From contig JACQOF010000140.1 of assembly GCA_016202645.1 (NCBI GenBank), positions 1-64,000 of the forward strand: a stretch of 64,000 nt of DNA, written 5' to 3'. A model generated the notes under the pieces. That model did not search any database. It was given only the letters and a program-made list of their open reading frames with translations, and was not told the origin of the DNA. Below are positions 17,173-25,796 of the stretch, one piece after another (within the stretch, counting starts at the first letter, position 1; the number at the start of each line of letters is the position of its first letter). The position numbers were made by a program, and so were the translations under genes. This stretch comes from a bacterium. GTDB lineage: Bacteria > Lindowbacteria > 2-12-FULL-62-27.

Positions 17173-18417
17173 TCATGGACTTTTTGCCGGCAATAATTTT
17201 TCGCACTCGGCGATGACCGCCGACGGCGATGAGGGTTTCAGGAGCGTCCGGTGTTTCTCCGGGTCGTGCAGGGGGCGGTTCATTTCGAGTTCTCTGGCCT
17301 CGGCGAAGTACAGCGTTACGGTCGGAGTCCCGAGCGCGAAGGCAACGTGCGCAAGGCCGGTGTCGGGAGAGACGAACACTTTCATTTTTCCGACCAGCGC
17401 GGCGGCGACATCGATGGGAGTGCGCCCGGCCAAATTCAATGCCGGCACGCCCCCAACGCGCAATGGAGAAAATTTCCTCCTGGAATTTTCTGAGACTGAA
17501 GCATTGGGGGCTGGACATCCCTGTCCGCCGGCCTCACGAATGATCCGCTCACAAAGGCCCCGCTCACGCGCGCTGCCCGTCAGAATCACCCGCCCACGCC
17601 CCGCCATCCACCGGCAAATCTCCGCGTAGGACGCGACGTCCCACTGCTTGAACTTGAAAAATGATCCGGGATGAAGCCCCAGATAAAACTCCTCCCCGAC
17701 CCGCCCTCCGGTCGGGGAGGCTGGGAGGGGGGTCTCCTTAAGAATTTCATCCGCCTGTTTACCCGCCTCCGCTGATAACCGCAGACTCACCCTCTCCGTC
17801 GCCGCCCTGACCCCGATCCGCTCCCCAAGCTCCAGCGCCCCCCGCACCGCATGCGCCGGCGGCAACGCCTCATCCCCCGGGTTCGCGAGGAATTCCCGAA
17901 AAATCGTCGTGCGGTTGCGCCGACGAAGAAAGGCACGGACGCCGCCCCACAGCAGCAGCGGCACGACATCCGGGTCGTTCATGTTGCAAAGCAGCGCCGT
18001 CCGGTAACCGCCCGCCCGGATCCGCCGGATCGCCTCTCCCATGCGGCGGAACTTGCCGGGGTAATCTATGACCTCCGTCAGACGCCGGGCCGCCCCCTTC
18101 GCAGATTGAAGGAAATCCCGTCCTGGGATTTCCTGAGTCTGGAGCTTCGGGGACTGGACATCCCTGTCCGCCGAAAAAAGCGGCGCGAATTCTTCCCGGA
18201 CAAAAAGACCGATCCGCGCGCCGGGCAGCGCCGCCCGCAGAGATTCGATCAGAGGCGTGACGCAGACGGCATCTCCGAGAGCGGTCGTCGCAACAACCAG
18301 GATGGATCCGCGGTCCGTTTCGTCGATTTCGGATACGGCTCGCCGGATTTTCGCCGGCGGGCGAATTCTCATGGACAGACGCGCGCCCGCTGTAAATAAT
18401 GCATCCAACACGTTCAT
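17173..18417 (-). CDS. Family 9 glycosyltransferase (heptosyltransferase-like) with three repeat insertions
   Basis: A 414-residue GT9 protein: ILVVATTALGDAVCVTPLIESLR at the acceptor end and FVSPDTGLAHVAFALGTPTVTLYF at the donor end. Such enzymes add heptose or another sugar to LPS core or surface glycans. It is longer than the usual 330-350 residues because repeat DNA is read through in frame at three places: residues about 82-109 and 296-323 (RE3 hairpin, in two different reading frames) and 227-243 (RE2-like). All three insertions lie between recognisable GT9 blocks, so the enzyme may still fold. Confidence 0.8.
   Translation of the reverse strand: MNVLDALFTAGARLSMRIRPPAKIRRAVSEIDETDRGSILVVATTALGDAVCVTPLIESLRAALPGARIGLFVREEFAPLFSADRDVQSPKLQTQEIPGRDFLQSAKGAARRLTEVIDYPGKFRRMGEAIRRIRAGGYRTALLCNMNDPDVVPLLLWGGVRAFLRRRNRTTIFREFLANPGDEALPPAHAVRGALELGERIGVRAATERVSLRLSAEAGKQADEILKETPLPASPTGGRVGEEFYLGLHPGSFFKFKQWDVASYAEICRWMAGRGRVILTGSARERGLCERIIREAGGQGCPAPNASVSENSRRKFSPLRVGGVPALNLAGRTPIDVAAALVGKMKVFVSPDTGLAHVAFALGTPTVTLYFAEARELEMNRPLHDPEKHRTLLKPSSPSAVIAECEKLLPAKSP
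17449..17530. repeat. RE3 hairpin element, copy 1, inside the GT9 gene
   Basis: Shares the block GGACATCCCTGTCCGCCG and about 80 nt overall with copy 2. Central stem AGAAAATT (17467-17474) / AATTTTCT (17484-17491). Read in the gene it gives GGQGCPAPNASVSENS. Confidence 0.85.
17689..17736. repeat. RE2-like element inside the GT9 gene
   Basis: CTCCTCCCCGACCCGCCCTC then GGTCGGGGAGGCTGGGAGGG: a diverged RE2 unit, here translated in frame as TPLPASPTGGRVGEE. Confidence 0.75.
18092..18173. repeat. RE3 hairpin element, copy 2, inside the GT9 gene
   Basis: Central stem AGGAAATCCC (18110-18119) / GGGATTTCCT (18125-18134), perfect over 10 bp, with changes against copy 1 that keep pairing. Read one base out of phase with copy 1, giving ADRDVQSPKLQTQEIPGRD. 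Confidence 0.85.
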
Positions 18418-18426
18418 GGGCAGTGC

Positions 18427-18455
18427 AGTATTTCACAATTCGGGCCGGACTTGAA
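18427..18455 (-). promoter_or_regulatory. Possible promoter of the GT9 gene
   Basis: Minus strand -35 TTCAAG (18455-18450), 17-nt spacer, -10 AATACT (18432-18427), 9 nt to ATG 18417. The -35 is poor, so this is the weakest of the leaderless-type sites. Confidence 0.35.
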
Positions 18456-18493
18456 GTAGTATGAGTCTGTGACCCGGGCGCGGAAGAAAGAGC

Positions 18494-18523
18494 TTGATTT
18501 TGGACCCCCACCTGACGTAGAAT
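18494..18523 (+). promoter_or_regulatory. Promoter of the rpmE-prfA-prmC operon, leaderless layout
   Basis: -35 TTGATT (18494-18499), 18-nt spacer, -10 TAGAAT (18518-18523), then 9 nt to ATG 18533. No Shine-Dalgarno sequence fits between. Confidence 0.65.
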
Positions 18524-18532
18524 CCCCCCACT

Positions 18533-18748
18533 ATGCGAGAAGGCATTCACCCGGAGTACAACGAGTGTACGGTGCTGTGTAACTGCGGCAATACCTTTAC
18601 GACGCGGTCGACCCGCAAGGAACTGCGGCTGGAGATCTGCGGCGCGTGCCATCCGTTTTATACCGGCCAGCACAAGTTCGTTGATTCGGCGGGCCGGATC
18701 GAACGGTTTCTGAACCGCTACAAGTCCTACCAGATTTCCTCCACGTAG
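18533..18748 (+). CDS. rpmE: 50S ribosomal protein L31, zinc-binding form
   Basis: A 71-residue L31. The cysteines of the zinc site (C16, C18, C36, C39: LCNCG and [11 protein letters not shown]) are intact, so this is the C+ form. Bacterial L31 bridges the ribosomal subunits. It heads an operon with prfA and prmC, a common arrangement. The head promoter leaves almost no leader, so autoregulation by an mRNA leader structure looks unlikely here. Confidence 0.95.
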   Translation: MREGIHPEYNECTVLCNCGNTFTTRSTRKELRLEICGACHPFYTGQHKFVDSAGRIERFLNRYKSYQISST

Positions 18749-18784
18749 GGCTCCCGCCCTCCGTCTGTTCCCCTCCAGACACGC

Positions 18785-19861
18785 ATGGCCCTGTCGGACC
18801 TTGTCCGCGACGTTTTGAACCGCTGCTTGGCGGTTGAGTCACAGCTGGCCGATCCCAAAGTTACAGCCGACCCGGCCAGACGTGCGGCGCTCGGCAAGGA
18901 ATTCTCGCGGCTTGAACCGCTGGTCCAGTCCATTCACAAATCCGAGCGGCTGAAAAAAGAGGTGGCGGACCTCAAAATACTTGCGGAACAGGACAGGGAA
19001 ATGGGCGAAATGGCGGCGGCCGAGCTGGCCGAAAAAACGCAGGCGATAGCACGCCTTGAGCAATCACTCATGGTGGAACTTCTGCCCAAGGACCCCACCG
19101 ACGCCAAAAACGTCATCCTGGAGATCCGTGCGGGAACGGGCGGGGAGGAAGCGGCGCTGTTTGCGGCGGACCTCTACCGCATGTACACCCGCTACGCCGA
19201 CCGACGCGGCTGGAAAACCGAGGCGATGTCGCTGTCGTCGACGGGCATCGGCGGCATGAAGGAGGCGATTTTGTCTGTGGCGGGGCAGGACGTGTACAGC
19301 GTGCTCAAGCACGAAAGCGGCGTCCACCGGGTCCAGCGCGTGCCGGTGACGGAATCCTCCGGCAGGATCCATACGTCAGCCGCGAGCGTGGCGGTCCTGC
19401 CTGAAGCCGAGGAAGTCGACGTCAAGATCCGCGACGAGGATTTGCGGATCGACGTGTTCCGGTCCGGCGGGCACGGCGGCCAGAGCGTGAACACGACAGA
19501 CTCGGCTGTCCGCATCACGCACATGCCCTCCGGACTTGTGGTTTCCTGCCAGGACGAAAAGTCACAGCTCAAGAACAAAGCCCGGGGGATGAAGGTCCTC
19601 CGGGCGCGCCTATATAATATGGAGAGGGAGAAGGCTGCGGCGGAGCGGGCCGCCAGCCGCCGGGAGCAGGTGGGAACGGGCGACCGGTCGGAACGGATCC
19701 GGACGTACAATTTCCCCCAGAACCGCGTGACCGACCACAGGGTCAACGTCACGCTCCATGCGTTAAACGACGTCCTCGAAGGCAACCTGGACGGCCTGAT
19801 CGGGCCCCTGACCGAGGCCGAAATCCGCGCAAAAATGGAACCGGGGAGGCCGGCCGCATGA
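18785..19861 (+). CDS. prfA: Peptide chain release factor 1
   Basis: A 358-residue RF1 that ends translation at UAA and UAG. The GGQ motif that triggers peptidyl-tRNA hydrolysis is at 231-233 within [20 protein letters not shown]. The N-terminal helical domain and the conserved RNFPQNR-type region ([14 protein letters not shown]) are present and length is normal. It is followed by prmC with a four-base ATGA overlap; PrmC methylates the Gln of GGQ. Confidence 0.97.
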   Translation: MALSDLVRDVLNRCLAVESQLADPKVTADPARRAALGKEFSRLEPLVQSIHKSERLKKEVADLKILAEQDREMGEMAAAELAEKTQAIARLEQSLMVELLPKDPTDAKNVILEIRAGTGGEEAALFAADLYRMYTRYADRRGWKTEAMSLSSTGIGGMKEAILSVAGQDVYSVLKHESGVHRVQRVPVTESSGRIHTSAASVAVLPEAEEVDVKIRDEDLRIDVFRSGGHGGQSVNTTDSAVRITHMPSGLVVSCQDEKSQLKNKARGMKVLRARLYNMEREKAAAERAASRREQVGTGDRSERIRTYNFPQNRVTDHRVNVTLHALNDVLEGNLDGLIGPLTEAEIRAKMEPGRPAA

Positions 19862-20721
19862 TCGAGTGGGCGGTCGGCAATCTGCTCTCCCGGACCACGC
19901 AGTTTTTCCGGGACAAAGGCATCGAAAGTCCGGACTTGGACGCCGAACTTCTGCTGGCCCACACGCTCGGCCTCACGCGCGAGTCGCTCCTCACCCGCCG
20001 CGAACGGACCCTCACAGACCTGGAACTCTCCTCCTACCGGGAACGCGTCCGGCAGAGGGCGGGCGCCAAACCGGTCGCCTACATTTTGAATCGCAAGGAA
20101 TTTTTCGGCCTTCCCTTTTACGTCGACGAATCCGTTCTCGTCCCGCGCCCGGAAACCGAGCACGTGGTTGAATCCGCCCTGTCCTGGCTCCAATCCAGCA
20201 TCCAGCAACGAGCATCCAGCATCCGGATCTGCGACCTCGGCACCGGTTCCGGCTGCATTGCCGCCGCCATTGCGCATGCCCGGCCGGACGTTCGGATCAC
20301 GGCGACGGAGCTGTCCAAGGGCGCCGCAAAAGTTGCCGCCAGAAATATGGCGGACTTGGGACTTCTGGGGCGAGTGCGGCTCGTCCAGCGCGATCTTTTT
20401 CCGGCGGAATCTTCCGAAACGTTTGACGTCATCGTCTCCAACCCGCCTTATCTGTCCCTCGCGGAATACGAATCCCTGCCAAGGACCATCCGCAAGTTCG
20501 AGCCGAAAGAGGCCCTGACGGACGGCGGGGACGGTCTTGCTGTCTACCGGCGGATTCTTCGGGCGGCCCCTGGCCGTCTAAACCCCGGCGGCCGTATTTT
20601 CCTCGAAATCTCTCCCAGGATTGCGGGTGATCTGGACAAACTTCTCGGCGGCGGCCCCCTGCATGTGACGGCCATTCACAAGGACCTGGCCGGGCTGGAC
20701 CGAGTGGCGGAAATATCGTGA
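19858..20721 (+). CDS. prmC: Release factor glutamine methyltransferase
   Basis: A 287-residue PrmC that methylates the GGQ glutamine of release factors. It has an N-terminal helical domain, [19 protein letters not shown] (SAM site) and the catalytic NPPY at 195-198. An insertion at residues about 110-123 (SIQQRASSI) comes from a degenerate ATCCAGC repeat of the kind seen in mnmG; it falls between the N-domain and the SAM loop. Its stop overlaps the GTG of the next gene. Confidence 0.95.
   Translation: MIEWAVGNLLSRTTQFFRDKGIESPDLDAELLLAHTLGLTRESLLTRRERTLTDLELSSYRERVRQRAGAKPVAYILNRKEFFGLPFYVDESVLVPRPETEHVVESALSWLQSSIQQRASSIRICDLGTGSGCIAAAIAHARPDVRITATELSKGAAKVAARNMADLGLLGRVRLVQRDLFPAESSETFDVIVSNPPYLSLAEYESLPRTIRKFEPKEALTDGGDGLAVYRRILRAAPGRLNPGGRIFLEISPRIAGDLDKLLGGGPLHVTAIHKDLAGLDRVAEIS
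20190..20225. repeat. Degenerate CATCCAGCA tandem repeat inside prmC
   Basis: CCAATCCAGCATCCAGCAAC then GAGCATCCAGCATCCGG: about ten-base units read in frame as an Ile/Ser/Gln-rich loop. The same type of sequence, on the other strand, lies in mnmG. Confidence 0.75.
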
Positions 20722-21755
20722 GCCGTTCACGGCTGATCACCCGTTGTGCCCGGATCTTTCTTCTCATTCTGGCGGCGGACGTTCTTGCCGGAACCTTTTT
20801 CCTGTCGGTCCGGACGATCCCGTTTGACGTGCGGGTGCTCGATTTCTGGAAATCCCCCCGGCAACCGAGAATCTTGATCCTGGGTTCTTCACGGCCGCGG
20901 GAAAATATCGATTCGGCGTATCTCACCCAACGGCTGCGGGAACTGGGATATCCCCATCAGGCATTCAATCTGGCGTTCAGCGGCGGCGGGGCTATCAAAG
21001 TCGGGATGATGTTTGAACGGGTGATCCGTCCCAAGCTCGTCGGAGAGCCGGATCCGCTGGAACAGATTTTTCTGATCGACGTCGGAGATTTTGAGCTGCA
21101 CCGCCAATTCTACAACGAGGGCGTGAGACATCAAATTGAAAATGCCGCGGGGTGGGCGGAGCGGTATCCGCTTCTCCAGGGCGCCGGCCTGGTCAAGGAC
21201 ACCCTGCGGCATGGGCTGGGCACATATCAGACAGCCTATATCGACTGGCTGCTCAATCCCATTTATGATGTGTCGGGTCTGTACCGGTTTTGGGGCGACT
21301 GGTCGCAAAAGGAGGAGGCGCGCAAAGCCGCCCGCAGACTGGTGTTCGGGATATTGCCCCGGAAGAACCCTGACGGGGAATTTCTCCAGCCGCTGCCGCA
21401 GATTCAGGAGTATCTGAACCCATACGACGTCGGCGAGACGCAGACGGCAAGCCTTTCAAATCTCATCCACGGCATTCGGAAGATCGGCGCCCGGCCGCTC
21501 CTCGTCACCATCCCGATGGCAGCCTGGGGCCGGGAAACCGCCGACCCCAGCATGAAGCAAAAATTTCACGCCGCCGTGCAGGCCGTTTCAAAACAGAATC
21601 GCCTGGCGTGGCCGTCCATCACCAACGAGCAGATCGGATTTGACGATACGTATTATTTTGACGACCTGCATCTCAAACGGCAGAACCGTCGGCAGATGAC
21701 CGAGGCGCTTTTGCAGCGGGTGATTCTGCCGGCGCTGAAATCGACCGGATCATGA
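20718..21755 (+). CDS. DltD/SGNH-like membrane-anchored protein
   Basis: A 345-residue protein with an N-terminal membrane anchor (about residues 8-30) and an SGNH-type outer domain: ILILGSSRPRENI (Ser block), NLAFSGGGAIKVGMMF, and YYFDDLHLKRQNRRQM with the late Asp/His pair. It is paired with the MBOAT gene directly after it (ATGA overlap), as DltD is with DltB or AlgJ with AlgI, so it probably receives or transfers an acyl group on the outer face. GTG start overlaps the prmC stop. Confidence 0.75.
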   Translation: MSRSRLITRCARIFLLILAADVLAGTFFLSVRTIPFDVRVLDFWKSPRQPRILILGSSRPRENIDSAYLTQRLRELGYPHQAFNLAFSGGGAIKVGMMFERVIRPKLVGEPDPLEQIFLIDVGDFELHRQFYNEGVRHQIENAAGWAERYPLLQGAGLVKDTLRHGLGTYQTAYIDWLLNPIYDVSGLYRFWGDWSQKEEARKAARRLVFGILPRKNPDGEFLQPLPQIQEYLNPYDVGETQTASLSNLIHGIRKIGARPLLVTIPMAAWGRETADPSMKQKFHAAVQAVSKQNRLAWPSITNEQIGFDDTYYFDDLHLKRQNRRQMTEALLQRVILPALKSTGS

Positions 21756-23164
21756 TTTTTTCCAGCCCTGAGTATTTCATCTTTTTCCCGGCCGTGCTGG
21801 CTCTATCCTTTGTCGTCCGCGGCGCCGGTCGGATGTGGCTGCTGACCATCGCCAGTTTCCTGTTCTACGGCGCCGCGAGCCCCCCCTGTTCGCTTCTGTT
21901 GCTCATGATCTCCATGGTCGATTTTACCGCCGCCATCCGCATATCGGAATCGGGATCGGCCCTGGCAAGACGACTTTGGATGTGGACGAGTGTTTGCGCC
22001 AACCTTGGAATCCTGTTCTATTTCAAATACATTGATTTTTTCGTCAACGCCGCCGGCCATGCCCGCAGGCTGTTTGGCGGCGGCCTCCCGGCGCCTGTCT
22101 TCGAGATAATCCTGCCCGTTGGGATTTCTTTTTACACCCTGCAGAGTCTGGGCTACACGCTGGATGTTTACCGCGGCCGGATCGCGCCGACCCGTTCGTT
22201 TCTGGATTACGTCTGCTATCTTTCTTTTTTCCCACGCCTGATCGCCGGCCCCTTTGTCCGTTCTCACGAACTGATTCCCCAGCTGCGGCGGCCCGACCCT
22301 CTGACGGCCGGCGCGGTCGCCGACGGTCTGCGTCTGTTTTTAATGGGGTTCGTCAAAAAGACGCTGGTGGCTGACGTGCTCGGGCGCGTCCTGGTGGATC
22401 CTGTTTTTCATGCGCCTCACAAATACACGACCTTCATGCTCTGGCTGGCCGCGGCGGCATATGCGGTGCAGCTCTACGGCGATTTTTCCGGCTACACGGA
22501 CATGGCCCGGGGCTCGGCCAGACTTCTGGGTGTGCGCCTGCCCATCAATTTCAATTTTCCGTATCTGGCCCGCGACCCGCGGGACTTCTGGGCGCGCTGG
22601 CAGATCACGTTTTCCGCGTGGATGAGAGAATACGTCTTTATCCCTCTGGGCGGCGCACAGCTCACGGCGGCGGCCGCGCTGCGAAACATCGCGATCGTCT
22701 TTTTGCTCGGCGGCCTCTGGCACGGCGCCCGCTGGACATTCGTGGCCTGGGGCGCGTACCATGGCGTCTGGTTGATCGCCCACGCGATCTACCGGAAAAT
22801 TCTATACCGGGAAAATCCGGAGCCGGCCTGGACCCGGACGCGCGGGTACGGCCTGTTGTCCTGGGCTGTCTCATTTCTGTTGATCCTGATCGGCTGCGTT
22901 ATCATGCGCAGTCCCTCGATGAGTCAGGCGTATGAAATGCTCCATGCGATGGCGGCGGGGAGTTCCGGCGCCTCTCAAATCATCTCCGGTCAGTGCCTGA
23001 TGCTCATGTTGGCCGTCGCCCTGACGCATGCTTGGAGCCTTTTGCCGCCGCCCATCCGCTATCTGGAAGACTGCCCCGCATCCATCAAGGATATCGGATA
23101 TGGCCTGCTGATCATCTATCTCATTGTTAACTCCGGCCTCGGCGATCCGTTCATTTATTTTTAA
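21752..23164 (+). CDS. MBOAT-family membrane O-acyltransferase
   Basis: A 470-residue polytopic membrane protein of the MBOAT (AlgI/DltB) family. Family features: PVGISFYTLQSLGYTLDVYRG, FFPRLIAGPFVR, LYGDFSGYTDMARGSARLLG, and the catalytic His324 in GGLWHGARW with the later YHG. It should move an acyl group across the membrane to an SGNH partner or directly to a glycan. The C-terminal GDPFIYF is the usual family ending. Overlap with the SGNH gene indicates coupling. Confidence 0.9.
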   Translation: MIFSSPEYFIFFPAVLALSFVVRGAGRMWLLTIASFLFYGAASPPCSLLLLMISMVDFTAAIRISESGSALARRLWMWTSVCANLGILFYFKYIDFFVNAAGHARRLFGGGLPAPVFEIILPVGISFYTLQSLGYTLDVYRGRIAPTRSFLDYVCYLSFFPRLIAGPFVRSHELIPQLRRPDPLTAGAVADGLRLFLMGFVKKTLVADVLGRVLVDPVFHAPHKYTTFMLWLAAAAYAVQLYGDFSGYTDMARGSARLLGVRLPINFNFPYLARDPRDFWARWQITFSAWMREYVFIPLGGAQLTAAAALRNIAIVFLLGGLWHGARWTFVAWGAYHGVWLIAHAIYRKILYRENPEPAWTRTRGYGLLSWAVSFLLILIGCVIMRSPSMSQAYEMLHAMAAGSSGASQIISGQCLMLMLAVALTHAWSLLPPPIRYLEDCPASIKDIGYGLLIIYLIVNSGLGDPFIYF

Positions 23165-23172
23165 TTTTGAAT

Positions 23173-23201
23173 TTTACAATAAACGGCGACTGCGGTATAC
23201 T
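23173..23201 (+). promoter_or_regulatory. Promoter of the methyltransferase-ACP-MBOAT genes, leaderless layout
   Basis: -35 TTTACA (23173-23178), 17-nt spacer, -10 TATACT (23196-23201), then 10 nt to GTG 23212. It lies just after the first MBOAT stop and argues for the GTG rather than TTG 23167 as the start. Confidence 0.6.
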
Positions 23202-23211
23202 GCTCCCCATC

Positions 23212-24063
23212 GTGACGACAAATCGAGAATCTTTTGAAGCGCAGGTCAACAAAGATACCGTGACGACCTATTCGGAGCGGGGGAGCCGCGCATACGAGGA
23301 TCGCAAGAATCGGGAGTTTTTATATGGCAAGATCACCGTTGATTTTTTAAGGGGGATCGACTTCAGCGGCGGCGACCGGGTTGTTCTGGACATCGGATGC
23401 GGAACGGGACTGGGGTTTGAGATTCTGGCCGGGGAGTTTGAGCGGCGCGGGATGCAGGGGACCGGGATTGATCCGGCCCAGGGGATGCTGGATTTGGCTG
23501 TCGACAAATTCCGGGGCAATGGGCGATTTACCTGGAAGGTCGGCTCCTTTGAGCGGATCCCGCTGGCGGACAAATCGGTGGACAAGATCATCTCGACGCT
23601 GGCGCTGCACTGGGTCACGTCCCTGCCGCTTTCGGCGGCGGAGATGGAACGGGTGTTGAAGGACAACGGGAGCCTTGACATTCTGATGATCGCCAAAGAC
23701 GACGGGTACCATTTCAAGAAAGCGATTGTGAAGGCCCTGAGGAGGCATCTGACGTTTGCGCAGGTCATGAAAACCGCCGGGCTGGCGATTCGCGTCAGCC
23801 CCGAGGAACTCCGGGACCAGTTCGCGGTCTTTCACCAAAAATTCGATATCGATGTCAAAAAGGTGAGTGATGTGGTATTTGGAAGTTTTGAAGATCATAT
23901 GAAATGGTGGAAGGCCCGGTCGAGCCAGGTCATCTGCGACGTCAAGGACCGGGAAAGTTTCATGAAAGACTTGCGGGAGGAACTGGAGAAAACGCGGACC
24001 GAACGGGGCATTCCGTTCGACTCAAATCTGCTGCACATCAAAGTATGGGGGAAAAGCCGATGA
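23212..24063 (+). CDS. BioC-like class I SAM methyltransferase
   Basis: A 283-residue methyltransferase: VVLDIGCGTGLGFEIL (SAM site), GIDPAQGMLDLAVDKF, and LALHWVTSLPLSAAEMERVLK, which resembles the ALxW segment of BioC malonyl-ACP O-methyltransferases. Its stop overlaps the start of an acyl carrier protein gene, so an ACP-bound substrate is a reasonable guess, not proven. The frame extends to TTG 23167, but a promoter with its -10 box at 23196-23201 would exclude that start. Confidence 0.72.
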   Translation: MTTNRESFEAQVNKDTVTTYSERGSRAYEDRKNREFLYGKITVDFLRGIDFSGGDRVVLDIGCGTGLGFEILAGEFERRGMQGTGIDPAQGMLDLAVDKFRGNGRFTWKVGSFERIPLADKSVDKIISTLALHWVTSLPLSAAEMERVLKDNGSLDILMIAKDDGYHFKKAIVKALRRHLTFAQVMKTAGLAIRVSPEELRDQFAVFHQKFDIDVKKVSDVVFGSFEDHMKWWKARSSQVICDVKDRESFMKDLREELEKTRTERGIPFDSNLLHIKVWGKSR

Positions 24064-24311
24064 GTCAGATTTTTGACCGGGAAACCGTCAAATCCAAAAT
24101 CAAGGCACTGATTGAGGGAGAACTCAGCATCGCCATCGAAAGCGACGATCAGGATCTGGTGGGGACGGATACGATCGATTCCTATACCATGATGCTGCTG
24201 ATCTCGTTTATCGGCAAGGAGTTCAAGGTCGAACTGGACATGGAGAAAATGGATTTCGACGCTTTCGGTTCGATCAATACCATCGCCGACCTGGTTACCC
24301 GCCGCCGGTGA
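24060..24311 (+). CDS. Acyl carrier protein (DltC-like carrier)
   Basis: An 83-residue stand-alone carrier protein. Ser41 in DTIDSYTMMLLISF is in the position for 4'-phosphopantetheine attachment, followed by the usual helix II and the GSINTIADLVTRRR end. Sitting between a methyltransferase and two MBOATs, it probably delivers an activated acyl group for transfer to a surface glycan, as DltC does in D-alanylation. ATG 24060 overlaps the methyltransferase TGA. No dedicated ligase (DltA) is in the window. Confidence 0.82.
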   Translation: MSQIFDRETVKSKIKALIEGELSIAIESDDQDLVGTDTIDSYTMMLLISFIGKEFKVELDMEKMDFDAFGSINTIADLVTRRR

Positions 24312-24353
24312 TTCCCCGCGCGGCCTCCCCAGCCGGGGGGGATGGGGGAGATC
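24311..24353. repeat. Diverged RE2-like repeat carrying a ribosome-binding site
   Basis: CGCGGCCTCCCCAGCC then GGGGGGGATGGGGGAG: a C-rich/G-rich palindrome directly before ATG 24354. The GGGGGAG edge is the only Shine-Dalgarno candidate for the second MBOAT gene. Confidence 0.65.
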
Positions 24354-25796
24354 ATGTCATTTAACACCCACGAGTTTGCGGTTTTTTTTGTAATTGTCTA
24401 CGGCCTCTATCTGGCGCTGCAGACGAACCTTCGCCGGCAAAACGCCATGCTGCTGGTCGCGAGCTATGTGTTTTATGGATTCTGGAATTGGAAATTTCTC
24501 TCCTTGATCTTCATTTCAACCGTGCTCGATTACGTCTGCTCGCGAAAAATTTTCGAAAGCGCCGATCCCAAACGGCGGAAATTTTTTCTGGTCCTCAGCC
24601 TTGCCGGGAATTTGTCCATGCTCTGTTTTTTCAAATACTATGACTTTTTCATCACCAATGTCCAAACGGCCCTCGATGGGATGGGAGTCGATGTCCGACT
24701 TCACGTTTTAAACGTCATTCTTCCCGTCGGCATCTCGTTTTACACCTTCCAGACCATGAGCTATACCCTCGACGTCTTCAACAAAAAAATGCCGGCGTCG
24801 GACCATTTTCTCGATTTTGCCCTCTACGTCTCCTATTTCCCTCAACTCGTGGCCGGCCCGATCGAACGCGGCACAAATCTGTATCCGCAGGTGGCCTCGC
24901 CGAGAACCCTGGTCCGGGAAGATGTCCTGCGGGGATTCTTTCTGGTCTACTGGGGGCTCTTTCTGAAGATGTTTGTGGCGGACAATCTGGCCAAACTGGT
25001 CGATCCGGTCTTTGCCGCGCCCCCGCCGTACCGGGGAAGCGAGGTGCTGATCGCCACGTATGCGTTTGCCTTCCAGATCTTCGGCGATTTCGCGGGGTAT
25101 TCCTACATCGCCATCGGCCTGGCCCGGATGATGGGGATCCGATTGATGGACAATTTCAAACGGCCCTATTTTTCCACGGATATTTCCGAGTTTTGGCGGC
25201 GGTGGCACATTTCGCTGTCGAGCTGGTTCCGGGATTACATGTTTTCGCCGTATTACCTGTACATCGACAGAAGCGATCGCTTCAAAAAACTGCCGCTCCG
25301 TGTCCGGCACAATCTCATTTTTTTCGTGGCTCTCATGGTCACGGAACTTTTGCTCGGATTTTGGCATGGGGCCAACTGGAATTTCGGCCTCTTCGGTCTC
25401 TATCACGGCGTCCTCATCTGGGCGTATTATTACACCCGAAAATTCTGGGACCGAATGCCCCGCCTGCTTCGGGTGTTTCTGACGTTTCACCTGGTGTGCC
25501 TCGGCTGGCTGATTTTCAGAGTCCAGTCCCTCGCCCAATTGGGGGATATGATCCACAGCCTGCTGTTCCATTTTCAATTCCTGCCGAATATCGGCCTTAA
25601 GGCGAAACTGCTGGACATCATATTCTATTCATGGCTGCTCGTTTTGATCCAGTTGCTCTCCTTAAAGGCGGATGACACCATGGCCGTCACGCGATGGCCC
25701 ACGCCGGTCAGATGGTTTTTATATACGCTGATCTTCTGTTTGACGGCCGTGTGGGGAGAATTTGGCGCCCGGCAGTTTATTTATTTCCAGTTTTAG
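24354..25796 (+). CDS. MBOAT-family membrane O-acyltransferase
   Basis: A 480-residue MBOAT protein: PVGISFYTFQTMSYTLDVFNKK, YFPQLVAGPIERGTNLYPQ, QIFGDFAGYSYIAIGLARMMG, the catalytic His338 in LLGFWHGANWNFG with the following LYHG, and the AlgI-type ending QFIYFQF. It is closer to AlgI than the first MBOAT is. ATG 24354 is chosen over ATG 24342 because GGGGGAG lies just before it. It is directly followed by an SGNH gene, giving an MBOAT/SGNH pair. Confidence 0.9.
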   Translation: MSFNTHEFAVFFVIVYGLYLALQTNLRRQNAMLLVASYVFYGFWNWKFLSLIFISTVLDYVCSRKIFESADPKRRKFFLVLSLAGNLSMLCFFKYYDFFITNVQTALDGMGVDVRLHVLNVILPVGISFYTFQTMSYTLDVFNKKMPASDHFLDFALYVSYFPQLVAGPIERGTNLYPQVASPRTLVREDVLRGFFLVYWGLFLKMFVADNLAKLVDPVFAAPPPYRGSEVLIATYAFAFQIFGDFAGYSYIAIGLARMMGIRLMDNFKRPYFSTDISEFWRRWHISLSSWFRDYMFSPYYLYIDRSDRFKKLPLRVRHNLIFFVALMVTELLLGFWHGANWNFGLFGLYHGVLIWAYYYTRKFWDRMPRLLRVFLTFHLVCLGWLIFRVQSLAQLGDMIHSLLFHFQFLPNIGLKAKLLDIIFYSWLLVLIQLLSLKADDTMAVTRWPTPVRWFLYTLIFCLTAVWGEFGARQFIYFQF

